Positions 45,170 to 57,787 of a DNA stretch of 64,000 nucleotides are shown here, in pieces. A model generated the notes under the pieces. It saw nothing but the letters and a program-made list of their open reading frames with translations. It had not been told where the DNA came from and did not search any database. How positions within the stretch are numbered: position 1 is the stretch's first letter; each line of letters opens with the position of its first letter. Position numbers and translations under genes: made by a program. The stretch is from positions 744,001 to 808,000 of the forward strand of contig JANUWI010000018.1 of NCBI GenBank assembly GCA_025504975.1, written 5' to 3'. This DNA is from Plenodomus lindquistii. Lineage: Eukaryota > Ascomycota > Dothideomycetes > Pleosporales > Leptosphaeriaceae.

Positions 45170-46761
45170 CTACTGAGCCAACTGAATTGCCTGTAACGTA
45201 ATTCTCGCCCTGACCCTTGCACCACCTCCAACATCGAAGCTTTCTTCCCTCACCAGTCCTTCCGCTCCAGCAACATCTTGGAAAGCAACCTCCGCACTTC
45301 CAGACTCAGCCCCCTTGTTCAACAGGGAAATCTTGAAGTTGCCTGCATTGGCAAGCATTGCGCTCGTCAACGGAATTGTGAAAGCTTGATCAAACGATGG
45401 GTTGAAGATGTCGGTACCAGGCGTGTACGTCTTGGCTGCCGTGACAAACTTCTTGTCACCCCACGTGACCTGTACACTGGGATTCAATTCGTTGCGGTCA
45501 CCCTGAAGATCCATGACGCTGGCGATGAGGACGGTCGCTAGTCCACAGATAGTGTCGTCGCCGGTGCTGTTCTGGGCAGACAAAAGCGAAGCTTCCGGGA
45601 CGAAATTGTAGAACTGCGCGTGTACGGTCAGACGGGCATCTGTTGCCTCGCCATTATGGGACAGCGAGAGCTCGTGGGTTCCGCCGTTCAAGAGGACTTC
45701 TTTGACAGTAGTATGGCCAACACCAATGTCATCGTCGCCCGCGAGATCATCGTCTTGAATGTCGATGGAGATGCCTTGTTCGTAGTCTGCTACGAGGAAG
45801 TCGTGGGTTTCATTCCATTCGGGATCGTGGTCGTTCTTTTGGACGCTGGTTCGCCACTCTGCTTCGGCGCCGACGCGGACCTTGACGTAGCAATCTGGTA
45901 CGTCTTTTACGACTTTGGCCAGGAGACGGGAGACGCCTGACTTCTTCTTGGGAGCAGTGATGCCGGTCGCCTTACCAACAGTCAAGCGAACAATACCGTG
46001 GTGGGGCTGATAGGTCTTGAAGTAGTCATTGTTGTTGTCGAGCTTGACGAGGAAGCGGTTGGGCAAGACAGCCATGCCCTCGATGATGCCAATGATAACA
46101 TTTCGCACAGTCTTCTCAATCAAGAAGCAGTCGGCGACGTTGGCAGCGTCCGTAAAGTCGAGCTTGAGAGCTGGTGTATTTATGAATGAAATTTGGAGAG
46201 CGCCGATCTTGAAATGTCAGCAATCGCTTTGTAATGAGAAATTGTGGAATCAGCCCTTACCAGCGGAATGACGGTTGTGAGGGGACAGAGGAGTATGCTC
46301 AGTCTACCCTTCAAATGTGCCTTCTCGATACCCTGTGATTGTTAGCTTATGTTAATGCAAGTCGAGACGCGGGGCCGCCTTACGATCTTTGGGACATGAG
46401 CACCGTCAAGTTCAATGTCGCAAATGCTCTCCCAGGTAACGTCCATGTCGAGCTTGATCCCATTTGTAGTTGTCTTGTGGGTGTCTACATTTGAAAAATG
46501 GAAAGGCACATTGCCAAGGTCAAGCTTCACGAACTTGAGGTTGGCGAGAGGGCCTGGGAGGGTAGATGCGAGGATTGGCTCTACACTATCTTTTGCAATC
46601 TGAGCGCCGGCTACGCAGATATTTGGCCAGAGGTTTTTGACGATATCATTGAGGAATCCTAACACACATTAGCGATCTGTTATGATGTCGCGAGGACACG
46701 TCATACCCGCAGACTCAGCACCCCCAGAAGCAGTCAAGGTATCAACAAGTGACGAGGCCAT
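45170..46761 (-). CDS. Soluble SMP-C2 domain lipid-transfer-like protein
   Basis: 479 aa in four exons: 46707-46761, 46384-46658, 46261-46332, 45170-46207. An SMP domain begins at about residue 20 (FLNDIVKNLWPNI ... LKFVKLDLGNVPF) and is followed by a C2 domain at about 205-330 (VRLTVGKATGI, DCYVKVRVG, DPEWNETHDFLV with acidic Ca-binding loops DDDLAGDDD) and a second beta-rich C-terminal region. The order is that of extended synaptotagmins/tricalbins, but there is no N-terminal membrane hairpin: SMP starts directly. It may bind membranes only through C2. Role inferred: lipid transfer at contact sites. Confidence 0.85.
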
Positions 46762-47922
46762 GATTGATGATCAAAGCAGTTGATGACAACGAGTGTGGAG
46801 GAGAGTAAGCTTATAAGAGTCGTAAACTTGATATACAAGTTTGTGCTTGAGCAACCCGCTTTGCCTTGTTTGTCGCAGCTGCAGATGTAGATCGACGTCA
46901 CACCTATCAAACCGCCGAGACAACTCACACACGCAGGCTTCATGGTCCACGTTGCGCTTGCTTCACGTTGACAATCTGCCCCGCGGTAGCGCCACTACCG
47001 TAATGCGGAGCCCACTCTGTAGCGTGCAATTGTCGGTGAGTTCCATCGGAGTAAGCTACCTTGCCATGGATACCGTGCTGTGTGTCTGGTTCTCAATAGA
47101 CTCAGTAGCGTGTAGAGAAACAGCAATATAAGCCGTCGTGATCAACTATTCCTGATGAGATCAGTACGAACTTGATGGCTGTCGTGAAGAAGCTTGCTGA
47201 CGTGCGAGGAGAGCGAATCATGCACGCGCATGGAGCTGCGTCATGTTGTTGTTGCCAAGACCGAGCTAAACTTAAATCACCAGGGCGGCGTTTTCGGGTT
47301 AGGCTGAAAACACACACTGCCCCACGAACTCACGTGCTGCCCTTCTCCTCCCATGGCTAGCAGATATTCCTGACACTCATTCAAATCATGGCCTTCACGG
47401 AGAGAGATGTGCGTGGACTTGACACAGTTTGTGGTAATTACGACGCTGGTTCGTTCAGCGTGCTTGTTATTTCTTGGAGCACGGCTTGCTGACCTTAGAA
47501 TTGTCAGACCAATTAATGCAAGAAATCTAATAACTCGAGGAAGTATCCAGTGAGAAGGCGTTGATGTTGATGCGTAGCGATACACCAGCGTATGTGGCTG
47601 TGAAAGTACGACAACCTCGTAGTCGTGACCACCTACGTTGCAAAAACGGACCCAGAAATTTGGGTATGGCTGCCACTATCAGCAGCCATCCGGGCACACG
47701 AGATACTGTAGCCTATCTGCACCTAAGTTTCAATGTCAGGATGGGAGATGACAGGTCTTGAGTGGTTGGGGAACTCGCAGTATCTGTGATAAGCATACCA
47801 TCGCCCCGCACCGCTCACCTTCCAGGTGATGTTACACGGCTTTGTCAGAAACCTTCATCTTTAGGCTCGCGACCTGTCATTCCTTTAGAAACCATAAACA
47901 AACAATATCGAATACGCACACC
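46762..47922. other. Intergenic, no gene seen
   Basis: Divergent region between the SMP-C2 gene and a small plus-strand frame; frames at 46841-47131 and 47277-47585 are unsupported. Confidence 0.5.
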
Positions 47923-48156
47923 ATGTCGACAGTAGAGCCAGCCAGTTCCGGACAGCCACTGCTCGCAGAACTAACCCACGACGCCGTCTCGGGCTCCTTT
48001 ATTGAGCTGGAGGCATGGTCCTCGCCTGAGCAATCATGTGGGACATCTCTCGAAGAAACGACATATACTGGCTCTGGTGATACGGACAGTCAGAAACACC
48101 GACGTAGCAATCATGCGCAGCGGAGGCTTGATTCTCCCAAACTCGTTATCTATTGA
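47923..48156 (+). CDS. Possible small protein (77 aa)
   Basis: ATG 47923 in good context (CACACC before it) to TGA 48154-48156. Hydrophilic, Ser/Glu-rich, no signal peptide or domain. Could be a first exon of a longer gene: downstream 48200-48650 has short coding-like stretches in changing frames, but no convincing splice links them. Treat as tentative. Confidence 0.35.
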   Translation: MSTVEPASSGQPLLAELTHDAVSGSFIELEAWSSPEQSCGTSLEETTYTGSGDTDSQKHRRSNHAQRRLDSPKLVIY

Positions 48157-49245
48157 CAAAATGTATGGTTGTTAGAGATGCTGACATGCGGTCTTGCTCT
48201 CGCTACTCTTGAATGGTCAGTTGTGGTGACGGGAAGGCGACGAACAGTCTCCGGAAGACCTAAAGTGGTACTCGCAAGATTGCGTTTGGACCTCAGATTT
48301 TGACACTCATCTGGCGCTTCGTAACCAGCTCGGCTCAACGTTCGATAGCAATTATCTGCAACTATCCTACGGAACAGCATGCAGCATATGGCTACGGTCT
48401 CACAGGTTAAAATTTTTGACCACAACGGCACGGCCAATCTATCCACAGTGACGACTTACATGGGAAACTTGGCGAAGTCAATTACGATATACGCCCGTAC
48501 TGCACGAGAACGCGATGAAAACCTACGCTTCGCGAGTGGCAATGCGATTCGAATGAATACCTGCATTCGGGTGCGATGAGCTTGGATATCGTTTCCATCG
48601 GGACTCATTGTTTCTACGTTCGTCTTCTTGACCTTGACAATTATGCGCACCGATGAGTTAAGAGGCCGGCAAATCTCTTCTTATAAAAGAGCTTGGAAGT
48701 CATCCAGTCTGGCGGTACTTCTTGCAGGATTGGATCCGGATGTGCGACGCGAGCATGTTACAGTCAACACAAAGCACGATATGATGGCGTACGCGAAAGC
48801 TATGAAGATGACTCTTGTGCAAGTAATAGACGTCTGGAAGTTGAAGAGCTTCGAGAAAGAAAGATAGTTCAGCAGAGAGCTGTATGTCGGAAGTGTTCAG
48901 GCGAGGCTCAAGCAAGCGATCAAGAGATAATCGGAAAAGACTTCATTGTGGCTAATTCGTTTCTTGATCACAGAACACAAATGCACTCATTTAAGTCTCC
49001 CATTAAAATTCCCCATCGCTGCATAGGCGGGACGGGACCCAACGGGTTAATCTATTGCCGTAAAGATCGAAAAGTGCTGCCTGTTCCCTAGGATCGACGT
49101 CGACGTTCGTGCGGGGCAAGGCGGCCGATCCACCTGCACCAGTGAGTCTACCACGCCTAATGGCGCTTCTGCCTAATCAATCAAACTTTCCGTTTGAATC
49201 CCAATAACATTTGCTCGCTAGCATCTACAAATTTCCCATTTCACC
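48157..49245. other. Unresolved stretch with broken coding-like frames
   Basis: Several 40-80-codon frames on the plus strand (for example 48379-48579, 48693-49091) overlap and switch phase. Either decayed gene sequence or chance; no single model is supported. Confidence 0.35.
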
Positions 49246-50589
49246 ATGTCGTGGGACATGAATATCTGTATGGAAGTCTGGGACAAGGTTGTCGTACCCT
49301 TTCACCATTACGTGAAATCGACTCCGCAACTACCCTCGACAGCATCACGGGCGCACTTTCCCTTCTTACGCCTACCAGTTGATATCCAGCTCATCGTATA
49401 TGAGCACTGCGACGTACCAACGCTGTATCATCTCATGCGCACCTGCTCGCGCACCCGATCTCCGACAACCAAATTATTCTGGGCAAACACCCCTTCAAAC
49501 CTTTGGTATCATTGTCACGACACTCAGCTTTTCGATTATGATCGTCGTTCTCCGAAAGTCTTACTGCACTGTCCAGACTTCGCCAGACGTATCACGAAGG
49601 TAGAGATTGATTTCGTGAATATAGAGATGCGTTTCCTAGCGGACGACAACTCTATCTCTCATCGCGCTGCATTAAGTACAGTCAACAAAGTGGACGCTTT
49701 CTGGGCAAGATTCATCATAGTCTTCCCTGCTGCGGTTAGGGTGGTTTTCTCGGGCGCTTCGCCGAGCGAAGCGCATCCGCTGAGGATGAGAAAGTGGTTG
49801 AAAGCCTACCCTGCCATCGAGGCTGCCGTGGAGCGCGCGCCTGCTCATATTCATGTGGACATTGCTCTTGAGGGGGAGCGCAGCCTTTACGGCGGTAGGC
49901 CACTATGTTCTACCTTGTGGCAGGTTGATAACCAGACAAGACCAGCGTGGCGGGTACTCGATGCAGATTGGAGGCCAACTCGGGTCTTGCTTCCAGCTCG
50001 GAAATGGAAGTCATCTCCACTGGGTGATCTGCTCACGTTTGATGGCATTTTTGACTCTGTGATGCGCGAGGTACAAGGATTAGACTGGCTAAGGATCGAA
50101 TCGTATGCGCGGTACGCGGTGGACGGTATCATACGTTGCCCCCAACTCGATTGTGATGCCGCATTCGATGAGAGAGAGTCTTGGGAGCTTCATCTCGGTA
50201 GCTCTGATCACGGACGCTTCGCGGGCACCTTCCAGTCAGAGAGGGACCCAATGCAGGGACTCTGGTGTTACAAGCACACTCCAGACGCTGAGAAAGCAGC
50301 TATAGAAGCCCGGGAGCGACGAATCGAGGCAAAGTTTAACGAGATACAGATAATTCAACGTAGGGTTGGTTATGGCTGGGGACCCCCACGTAGCGAACAG
50401 CGACGGCTCTTTGAAGAGGAATTCTTTTCGCAGCTCAAAGAGGAAGACATCTTCCCACCACAAGGGCCAATCCCAGACTCGTACGAGAAGAATGGACACT
50501 ATCAGTGTCTGCTTCTTTATTTTGATCGAAAACATGAATATCATGGATGCCCGGGCGCTGAAGATCCAAAACATATCTGTTATGTGTAG
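49246..50589 (+). CDS. F-box-like protein with a C-terminal Cys/His motif
   Basis: 447 aa, single exon. Residues about 38-90 look like an F-box (FLRLPVDIQLIVYEHCDVPTLYHLMRTCSRTR), which in other proteins binds Skp1. Beyond it there are alpha/beta stretches with no repeats of LRR or WD type. Residues about 300-330 contain C-x4-C and a later His pair (RCPQLDCDAAF ... HLGSSDH), a degenerate zinc-finger shape. The family of such lineage-expanded F-box proteins is common in Pleosporales; substrate unknown. Converges with the P450 gene. Confidence 0.65.
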   Translation: MSWDMNICMEVWDKVVVPFHHYVKSTPQLPSTASRAHFPFLRLPVDIQLIVYEHCDVPTLYHLMRTCSRTRSPTTKLFWANTPSNLWYHCHDTQLFDYDRRSPKVLLHCPDFARRITKVEIDFVNIEMRFLADDNSISHRAALSTVNKVDAFWARFIIVFPAAVRVVFSGASPSEAHPLRMRKWLKAYPAIEAAVERAPAHIHVDIALEGERSLYGGRPLCSTLWQVDNQTRPAWRVLDADWRPTRVLLPARKWKSSPLGDLLTFDGIFDSVMREVQGLDWLRIESYARYAVDGIIRCPQLDCDAAFDERESWELHLGSSDHGRFAGTFQSERDPMQGLWCYKHTPDAEKAAIEARERRIEAKFNEIQIIQRRVGYGWGPPRSEQRRLFEEEFFSQLKEEDIFPPQGPIPDSYEKNGHYQCLLLYFDRKHEYHGCPGAEDPKHICYV

Positions 50590-50802
50590 TAGGGGACGGA
50601 AGAAGAAGAACAACTCTTGGATTGAAACAGTATTGGTACAGCTCATAGGGCATTTTCACCGGTGCAAGAAGCGGGATGTGAGGCACTCGCGACAGATCCT
50701 ACAGATGGCAGCGGAATACTCAGGATGCCTATCCTCTGGATCGTCGCGATGTGCCGTTCAAGTAACTAGAAGAGCTGTCCCGCACAGTCACATCAGATGA
50801 AC

Positions 50803-52448
50803 TCACCTCGCCATTACCCTGACTCCCTTGCTGCTCAGATCTGGATTAGGCAAGAACAGATCGTGCACCATATCCACGTCTTTCCGGGTCGTTTCGAAGA
50901 GCTCCATGTCGAACCGCCTGACCAAAGCCGCCGTAGCAATGCACATCTCCGCCCGCGACAAATTCATGCCTACGCACTGTCTCGCGCCACGACCGAATGC
51001 CATCAAGTACCTGTCCAGAGGACGCCCATCAAATGTTCTAGCCCCAAGAGCGCCGTTGCTATCTAGCCAACGCTCTGGGATGAACGACTTAGCATCAGGA
51101 AAGATGGTTTCGTTGCTGTGAATGTTGGGCGAGGACATCCCAACTGGTGTGTGTGCGGGGATTGTGTAGTCTCCATAGACCATTGGCGAGTGTGCGATTC
51201 GGGAATTGCGGCACGAAACGCCGTTATCCATTCGCAGGGCTTCGTTGATGACAGCGGTGAGATACGGTATTTGCTCAAGCTCGATGAGGGACTTTTGCTG
51301 GAATTTTTCGGGCATTGCTACTGCCAATTCCTCCTTCAGCTTGGCGTACGTGGAGGGATTGTCGAGAAGGTGGAAGAAAATAGCGGTAAGAGCGTGGGCA
51401 GTTGTGTCGAGCCCAGCGCCGACGATAAGCTGGCTTTCTTGACTTAGCCGCTCCAAGGTTTTCTCTTGAGGTGGAAGGTCACTGTCGAGAAGGTCGTCAA
51501 ATACTGTGTGCTGGACAGCAGCCTCGGAATCTTCATGATTAAATTTTTGTTTGTTTTGTTCTTTTCGGTCGAATACCTCCCGTACACGTTGATCGTTCAT
51601 ACGACGGAAGGCCAACATGGCTCCAAGATTGGGGTCTAGCTTGGCCATCAGGCCTTGCGGTAGGCTGTTGATTACGTGGGGTATCCAGGGCAACCATTTA
51701 CCATAGGTGCCCATAGATGCGGTCTTCCTGACGGCTTGTGTAAACAATGGAGCAAAATCAGGGTCATCGAGAGCATTTTGCTCCACCCCTAACGAATACT
51801 CGATGATTACGTCTGCGGTCAGACAGCCAAAGGCGTCTCCGAGTGGTATCGGTCTCTGAGAGGCCTTGAATTCCTCCAGTCGCGTGCACAGCTTTTCGAC
51901 ATGCGCCCACACTGGACCTTGGAGACCAAACACACGCTGCTTGGAAAAGAACGGGCTGATCGCTCCGCGGCGAATGCGATGGAGTTGGTGGCTGTTTGTA
52001 CTGAACGTCGTCAGCTCGTTGCCGAACTGGCCGGTAAGAAAGCTGTATCTGTCGCGTGGTGCGGATCGGGTATAGAGCGTGTCGAGGAAGGAAGGATCTG
52101 CGACATGAAGCTCGGAAGGACTGATGCGGACTATAGGGCCTAGATGATGTTAGCTTCTATACTGGACGTTATTCTTTAATGGTTTCAGGCACGGGGCGTA
52201 CCGTATTTCTCATGCATCTTGTTCACTTCCACCCAGTATCTACCCCATTTTATCACGTCATAGTAGAATTCGTACCACAATGTAATGGCAGCTAGTTTTG
52301 GACCAGGGAATTTTGATAGGGGGCTGAAGTAGAGTTGATATATAGCATTGCCGATTGCGTAGCAAGAAAACAAGACAAGACCGGCAATGGCGATGTGATA
52401 CACGCTATAGTTGAAAGAATCATCGAGTATGAACGCTGCGATTGCCAT
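50803..52448 (-). CDS. Cytochrome P450 monooxygenase
   Basis: 527 aa, exons 52202-52448 and 50803-52139, intron 62 nt. N-terminal membrane anchor (about residues 15-38) and proline hinge FPGPKLA. I-helix AGLDTTAHAL, K-helix ExxR (NEALRM), PERW, and heme loop FGRGARQCVG with Cys471. All hallmarks are intact, so it should be active. Sequence style resembles fungal P450s near trichothecene/sesquiterpene-type CYP58/CYP65 groups, but assignment cannot be made here, and no backbone gene of a secondary-metabolite cluster is in the window. TATA box at 52556-52563. Confidence 0.92.
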
Positions 52449-52859
52449 CCTCGCAAATTTGGTACAATATCGAGATAGTTGTCGTAATCTGGTGGAGGAA
52501 TAATTGCAGCAGATAGTGATGCAGTCGATCTTACTCGACGCAACAGCAGCGCGCGTTTATATAGGTTGTGGAATCTTTCGTCAAGTAACGCCGGAGTGAA
52601 CGAGGCAATGCAAGGCGTCATGCAGCATCAGCTCCCATTGCATCTTGCGAGGACATCCCTCGTTGACTGTTACACCTTGGTCTTGAGGCTAATGATCGCA
52701 GCTGGGTTGTCTACAGGACACAGCCAACCGGGACCACATTCAGATCAACATCTGACGACCCGATGCATCAGGTTATGGCCAGACTGGCATGGTGATTGGC
52801 CATGTTCAAAACAGGGATGTAGACGAGTTGACGTTATCCATCAACTCAACATGGCACTA
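52449..52859. other. P450 upstream region
   Basis: Holds the TATA box and leader of the P450; no other gene. Confidence 0.5.
52556..52563 (-). promoter_or_regulatory. TATA box of the P450 gene
   Basis: TATATAAA on the minus strand, about 108 bases upstream of the ATG at 52448. Confidence 0.6.
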
Positions 52860-53259
52860 CAGTCGAACCCCCCTTATAACAATTGTCTCCGGTTAAGTGG
52901 TTTCAATCGTTATATTGCGTATATCGTTATGACGCGGGTATTCTTGGCGCTGACAAAGGCTTCCAAGCTTACACTAGAGCCTGTATAGCGGGCAAGAACC
53001 TGGTGTCTGTGCTTAAGAAGATTACTCAGCAGTGTCTGTGCTAGACTTTCACCCGTGCCTACCCTCCTACAGCCAATTATAAGCGAGAGATACCCCTACT
53101 AGCGTGGTTTGGTTATAACGATATCTGGCAATTTGCTAACGATATCTCGGATTCCAGTATTATCGTTATTTACACCAAAAATCCGCCTGTTTGGGGAAGA
53201 CAATCGTTATAACGCGAAAATCGTTATACCGGATAATCCTTATAAGGGGGGTTCGACTG
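52860..53259. mobile_element. MITE, Tc1-mariner/pogo type, 400 bp
   Basis: Perfect 20-bp terminal inverted repeats, CAGTCGAACCCCCCTTATAA at 52860-52879 and its reverse complement at 53240-53259, flanked on both sides by TA (52858-52859 and 53260-53261), the target duplication of Tc1-mariner/pogo elements. Subterminal regions repeat TATAACGAT / ATCGTTATA many times. No transposase frame remains, so it is a non-autonomous element. Confidence 0.9.
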
Positions 53260-53261
53260 TA

Positions 53262-56200
53262 TCCACATATGCTCCACAACGTTCACTCCGCTTCCGCCTT
53301 GGCTTGACAAAATCGGCATCCACAGGGTACTGTAAGCCCACTTTGCAGACTGCGCACTGAAGCGAATACGCATGAACATTACTAGGATTACTAATAACGC
53401 CGAGCGGTGATTGTCTCATCACTGGGCTATTGAGCATGATACAACACCTACACTCTGCTGTGATCGATCGACAAAGGTTTGATTCACCATCACCTAGCAG
53501 TGCGACAGAGCATTCGCTTATAGTGTCCTTATGGACACATCTACCGTAAAAACTGGTGAGAGACGCAAGGGTGACTTTTAGCACTACTAGATTCATTGGC
53601 CCTATAGTCCCATTATTGCCTCAATCAGCCCCGCCAGAGTGCAGAATATCGCCCGCATGAAAGGCCATCAAAGTGGTTGTGTACGATTGGATGAGTCCAA
53701 GGACACCCTTGGGGCATACAAGGATGTGCTCACACATCCGCTAGTGATTCTGTCAGGCCGTAGGGGATTCGGATTAAACGGTTCTAAGCCTCCCGAGAAA
53801 GCGTACGCGCGGAAATGTGCTAGGATTTTGCTGAACAGGTACTAGATGGTCCCCCCAAACCTGTCATGTCAATCTGCTCCAAATTTCTCCAACAGTCTTT
53901 GCAAGGTCCATATCTTCCCTAAAAGCATTTACCAATGACTTTCCATCTTCCAGTCCTACTGACAACCGACAATTAGTTTCCTGACAATTCATCTGTCTCT
54001 GTCATTCCGCCGATTGACTCTGAGTGCCCTCGAGACTCCATGCGCTGTCTTCTCTACAATTAAGTCATGGTAGTCAGCCACGAGACGGATTTTGGATGCT
54101 ACACTTCGCGACGTGACAGAACAGAGTAACGCGAGGTACCCCAACAAGCTCGAGCAGCAATTCAGCGCTGAAATTTTGCTTGGAACCCTGGCAAGGAAAT
54201 AATTATTCCTGGGAATCATCCTTCCACCAAGTTGCGCGCCCTTGGTTGCATGTCCCACAAATCTTTCGCTCGACGCTTGACCGTTACCGCTGTTCTTCAG
54301 ATTCATTAACGAATGAAGTAGCCTATTCTATCTCTCAGTCTCACCCGAAATTTGCAATCTGGGATCTGGGATTACTCGAGCCTAGCCCTGCTGTCCAACC
54401 CAAGCAATTAAAAACACACAGAAGTCCGGCAGGCCGTCTGTATGGGAAGAGAATGGCTAACGTCTCGGAGGTCATCGACTGCTGAAGTCGAGTTCGGCTA
54501 AATAGACCTCATCTCCTCAGGCACCATCCATGCTATTTTCACCTCAAAGACTTTAGGACCGCCAAAGGGTGCCGAATCTTCCAGGAGATGTCCCTAGGAT
54601 GTGTCTTGATCCTTGCGATCGAAGCTTGTGGTGTGATTAATGAGGCTTTTCGTCTGAATTCCCACGGTGTTTACTGGGTGAGTGGAGTGACTGCTCGTTA
54701 GGACTTTGACGGGTGCTCGAGTGAGGTTATGCCTGGTGGTGCTCCTAAGTCGCACGAAGAGGGACAGTCATGCCCAGAGTTGGAATGTCAATGATGCGCG
54801 GAATGGAGGACGTACTCTGCGTGTCTTCCGAGAGTCCTACTCACCGCTGTTTGCCTGGAACTTTTCACTCCTTTCCTGTTCAGCGGCATTGCTGTAAAGT
54901 CGTACATGAATAGCGCACGCCTGTTCACGAGAGGGGCTCGTTCAATACTGGATGTGGTGATCCACGGCTGGCAATAAACTTTCCAAGGGGGATCATCAAT
55001 CACCGATCACGGAGCCTTGCGGCCGGACCGTCTACCACAACCTGGGGACTCGCTTATCTGGTGCGATCTGGTGCTTGTTTCATGCTCTGGAAAGGCGGTA
55101 TTTCCAAGTTTCGAGTGATGTGTAGGCTATCTGTTGACTGACAGTGGGATAGACTTTGACGAAGATAGTCCGATTGGTGTCCGCAACTCAATTGTGTCTC
55201 TCAAGCACACACGGCCTATAACCACTCGATGCCCAGTCGCAGACATGCAAGGAGACAACGCCCATCGATGATGCGATCCGGCTATGATATACGCTACCTA
55301 ACCAGTTCTGTTCGGAATTGACTTATCAGGATCTTACTGAACGGTTAAACAAAGACATACGCATCCAAGGCTAGTGGTGATAGGGAAGGTGCTTGTACCC
55401 CATTGCTACCACAACATCCTCCCATGGACATCACGCGGGTCAAAGTTTGACTCTAGATGGCGTCTGAACCACGCTCACTATCGATCAACAGTTCTGGCAT
55501 GATCTGGGCATTGATCCATCTCTTTGCGCCGAGAGCGACGATGTAACAAGTGCCTCACTCGATATAGGCGCCCAGATGTTGTTGACTCGCGCGCCCCATC
55601 CTGAAGCGAATACGAACTCGATTCAGCACTTGAACTTGGCAGCCAAGAAAACTTTGGGGAGTTTGGGTTCGACTGGTATGCAAAGAACGCCCGCCCTTGG
55701 CGTCAGAATGGCAAATTTCCAAATGTGCATGAAGCGCTCAACGCTCTAGCCGGCCGCGCTAAGAGCAGGAATCCATCTGCCAGGGAACCTAGTCTCAGAA
55801 CTTTCTGCACCTCCACTGCAGCATTTGAACGGCACCAGTGCCGGCGCGCTAATGTATCACAACATGGTCGAGGTGACACCCCGCTCGACACCACTCTTTC
55901 ATCCGCCCCACCCGCTCTCTCCACACCCTAACAATCCCATGTAGAAACTACCACAATTTTTAGAGCGCCTTCAATAACCGGTCCGCTTCTCCACTTTCCC
56001 GCACCGTTGTGACTCCACGACCTTGAGAAACCCAAGTTCTTTCCCTCCGCAAACTACATACGCTCGCTCGTACTCCCTCTTGCCCAACTATTGCCACTCG
56101 TTATACCCACTATCGCCACTATTCAAGTGCCCTACATGCTCACGTGTACTCTCAAAGAGCAGATCACATGCGCTGGTAGCGGCTCAGATGCTGACCGATA

Positions 56201-56486
56201 TGTTTTGATGTTTTACTAGTGAGCCGGGCATGCAGGAGGGGATGGCCTGTAGATTGACGAACTCTGGAAAGTATGGACATTACAGGGCCAATATCGTACG
56301 GTCAAAATTCTGTTTAATATCTATAAGAACTTTTGTTCAGATGGGATGTAGAGGTGTGCGAAGGGCCATGGTGCCAAGGTGATGGTAGGACGGAGTTTCA
56401 TGTAGGTGAGGAAGGCAGTGACTTCGTGTAATCAAGGACGTTTGTTCTCGCCATTGTCCTAAGATACTTCAAAGTTATATGGTGCC
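53262..56486. other. Gene-poor 3.2 kb
   Basis: No supported gene on either strand; frames are short and codon use is uneven. May be old repeat-derived DNA, but no further terminal repeats were recognised. Confidence 0.5.
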
Positions 56487-57613
56487 TCAAACAACAGGCT
56501 CGACTTTGATCTCTGGGCCCTCAATCTTCTTGACTTTCCTCCCCTCCCACCACGACATGATCCCCGCAAACATCGCAACACCGCACCCCAGCGCAATGAA
56601 CGTCCCTGTCGCCCACGTGGGACGATCAAAGCGATTATAATGCCACATAAAGAAACACAACACAGCCTGTAACCACGTGTTCAGTACCATCATGTGCACC
56701 GTAAATGCCAGCTTCCACATCGACGTCGGCGGCGCCCTCTCGCCCGTAAAGGTCTGCTTCTCTTCCACACCTGCCCCTCGCCAGTTCTCATTGTCTGTAA
56801 ACCACGCCGGCGGACGGAACCAGGCTTTGTTTTGAATATAGAGCCGCCGCATGGCATTCTGGTCGTGGAAGTGTACGACGCGGATCATCCAGTACAAATC
56901 GCGGAAGCGCCAGGGCGCCAGGCCAAAACCAGTGACGCAAAACAGCGCGTTGAGGATTTGGCTGTCGATCTCGAGCCAGATTTTTCGTGGGGAATAGTCG
57001 TCGTCACAGGTGGGAGTGCACATTGCAGGCGCGGCGTTGAGGAGGAGGAAGAACAGCATCGCGCCCCAAGCCTGTACGTGTTAGTCTGAGCACAAGAGGG
57101 CAGAGGGAGGCATGGAACACTCACAACAACGTTGAGGCCGTAGATTGTAATAAGGAAACCGGAGGGGGTCAGGAAGAAGACCCAGAATGCTTTGAGTCCA
57201 TTCTTAACGGTCACGCCCCATGGTGCCTTGCCAGGAGAGGCATGTTTCTCCTTCAAGGTCCGTCGACGGTGCCGGCCATGGCAGTGCTTGTGCGAGTTGC
57301 CTGCCTCAATATCTGTGACCTCTACAGCGATGGGTTCTTCCAGTGCAATATTGGGAGATTTTGTCTGCGTCTTGGCCAGCATGAGCTCCCCGTCCTCGTC
57401 AGGTTTCGCAGTCCGGATTGAATGGCCATGCGCATCAAACTCAATGTTTGATCCTCCAGATTCTGGCTCACGAAGTTCGGTCAGGTTTGGTGCCTGGGCT
57501 ATCGCTGTTGCAGTCGCCTGCCACATGCCCAGCTGGGGTGTGGCGTTGAGCAGAGTCTTCGACACCCCTCGTGCCCGCCCCATAATGCCTTGCTCTTGCG
57601 ATTCGGCCATCAT
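56487..57613 (-). CDS. DUF2985-type integral membrane protein
   Basis: 357 aa, exons 57125-57613 and 56487-57071, intron 53 nt (GTGAGT, CTAAC, ACAG). N-terminal half polar with a His/Arg-rich part (HKHCHGRHRRR); then membrane segments FWVFFLTPSGFLITIYGLNVVAWGAMLFFLLL, a FGLAPWRFRDLYW loop, and two C-terminal spans (MMVLNTWLQAVLCFFMW, GTFIALGCGVAMFAGIM). The GLNVVAWGAMLF...ILNALFCVTGFGLAPWR block is the recognisable core of this widespread fungal family of unknown function. Second Met at 57610 is an alternative start. Confidence 0.85.
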
Positions 57614-57787
57614 TCAAGATTTGAGTAGCAAGCTTGATTCGCGTGTAATCCAGCTATTTGTACTCGATAAACAAGGAGTGTAGAAACTAATCTGAACACA
57701 GGACGTAGGTGTGCAACAAGCGGCGGCGTCTGCGCTAAAAACTACCAAAGATTAACGAACTTGAAGTAGAAATTTTGAGATAAGGTG

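Noticed and set aside
48379..49091. Overlapping plus-strand frames that could be exons or a pseudogene
   Set aside because: No splice model joins them consistently and three frames look equally plausible.
52566..52988. 140-codon plus-strand frame running into the MITE
   Set aside because: Covers the P450 promoter and the left terminal repeat; not coding.
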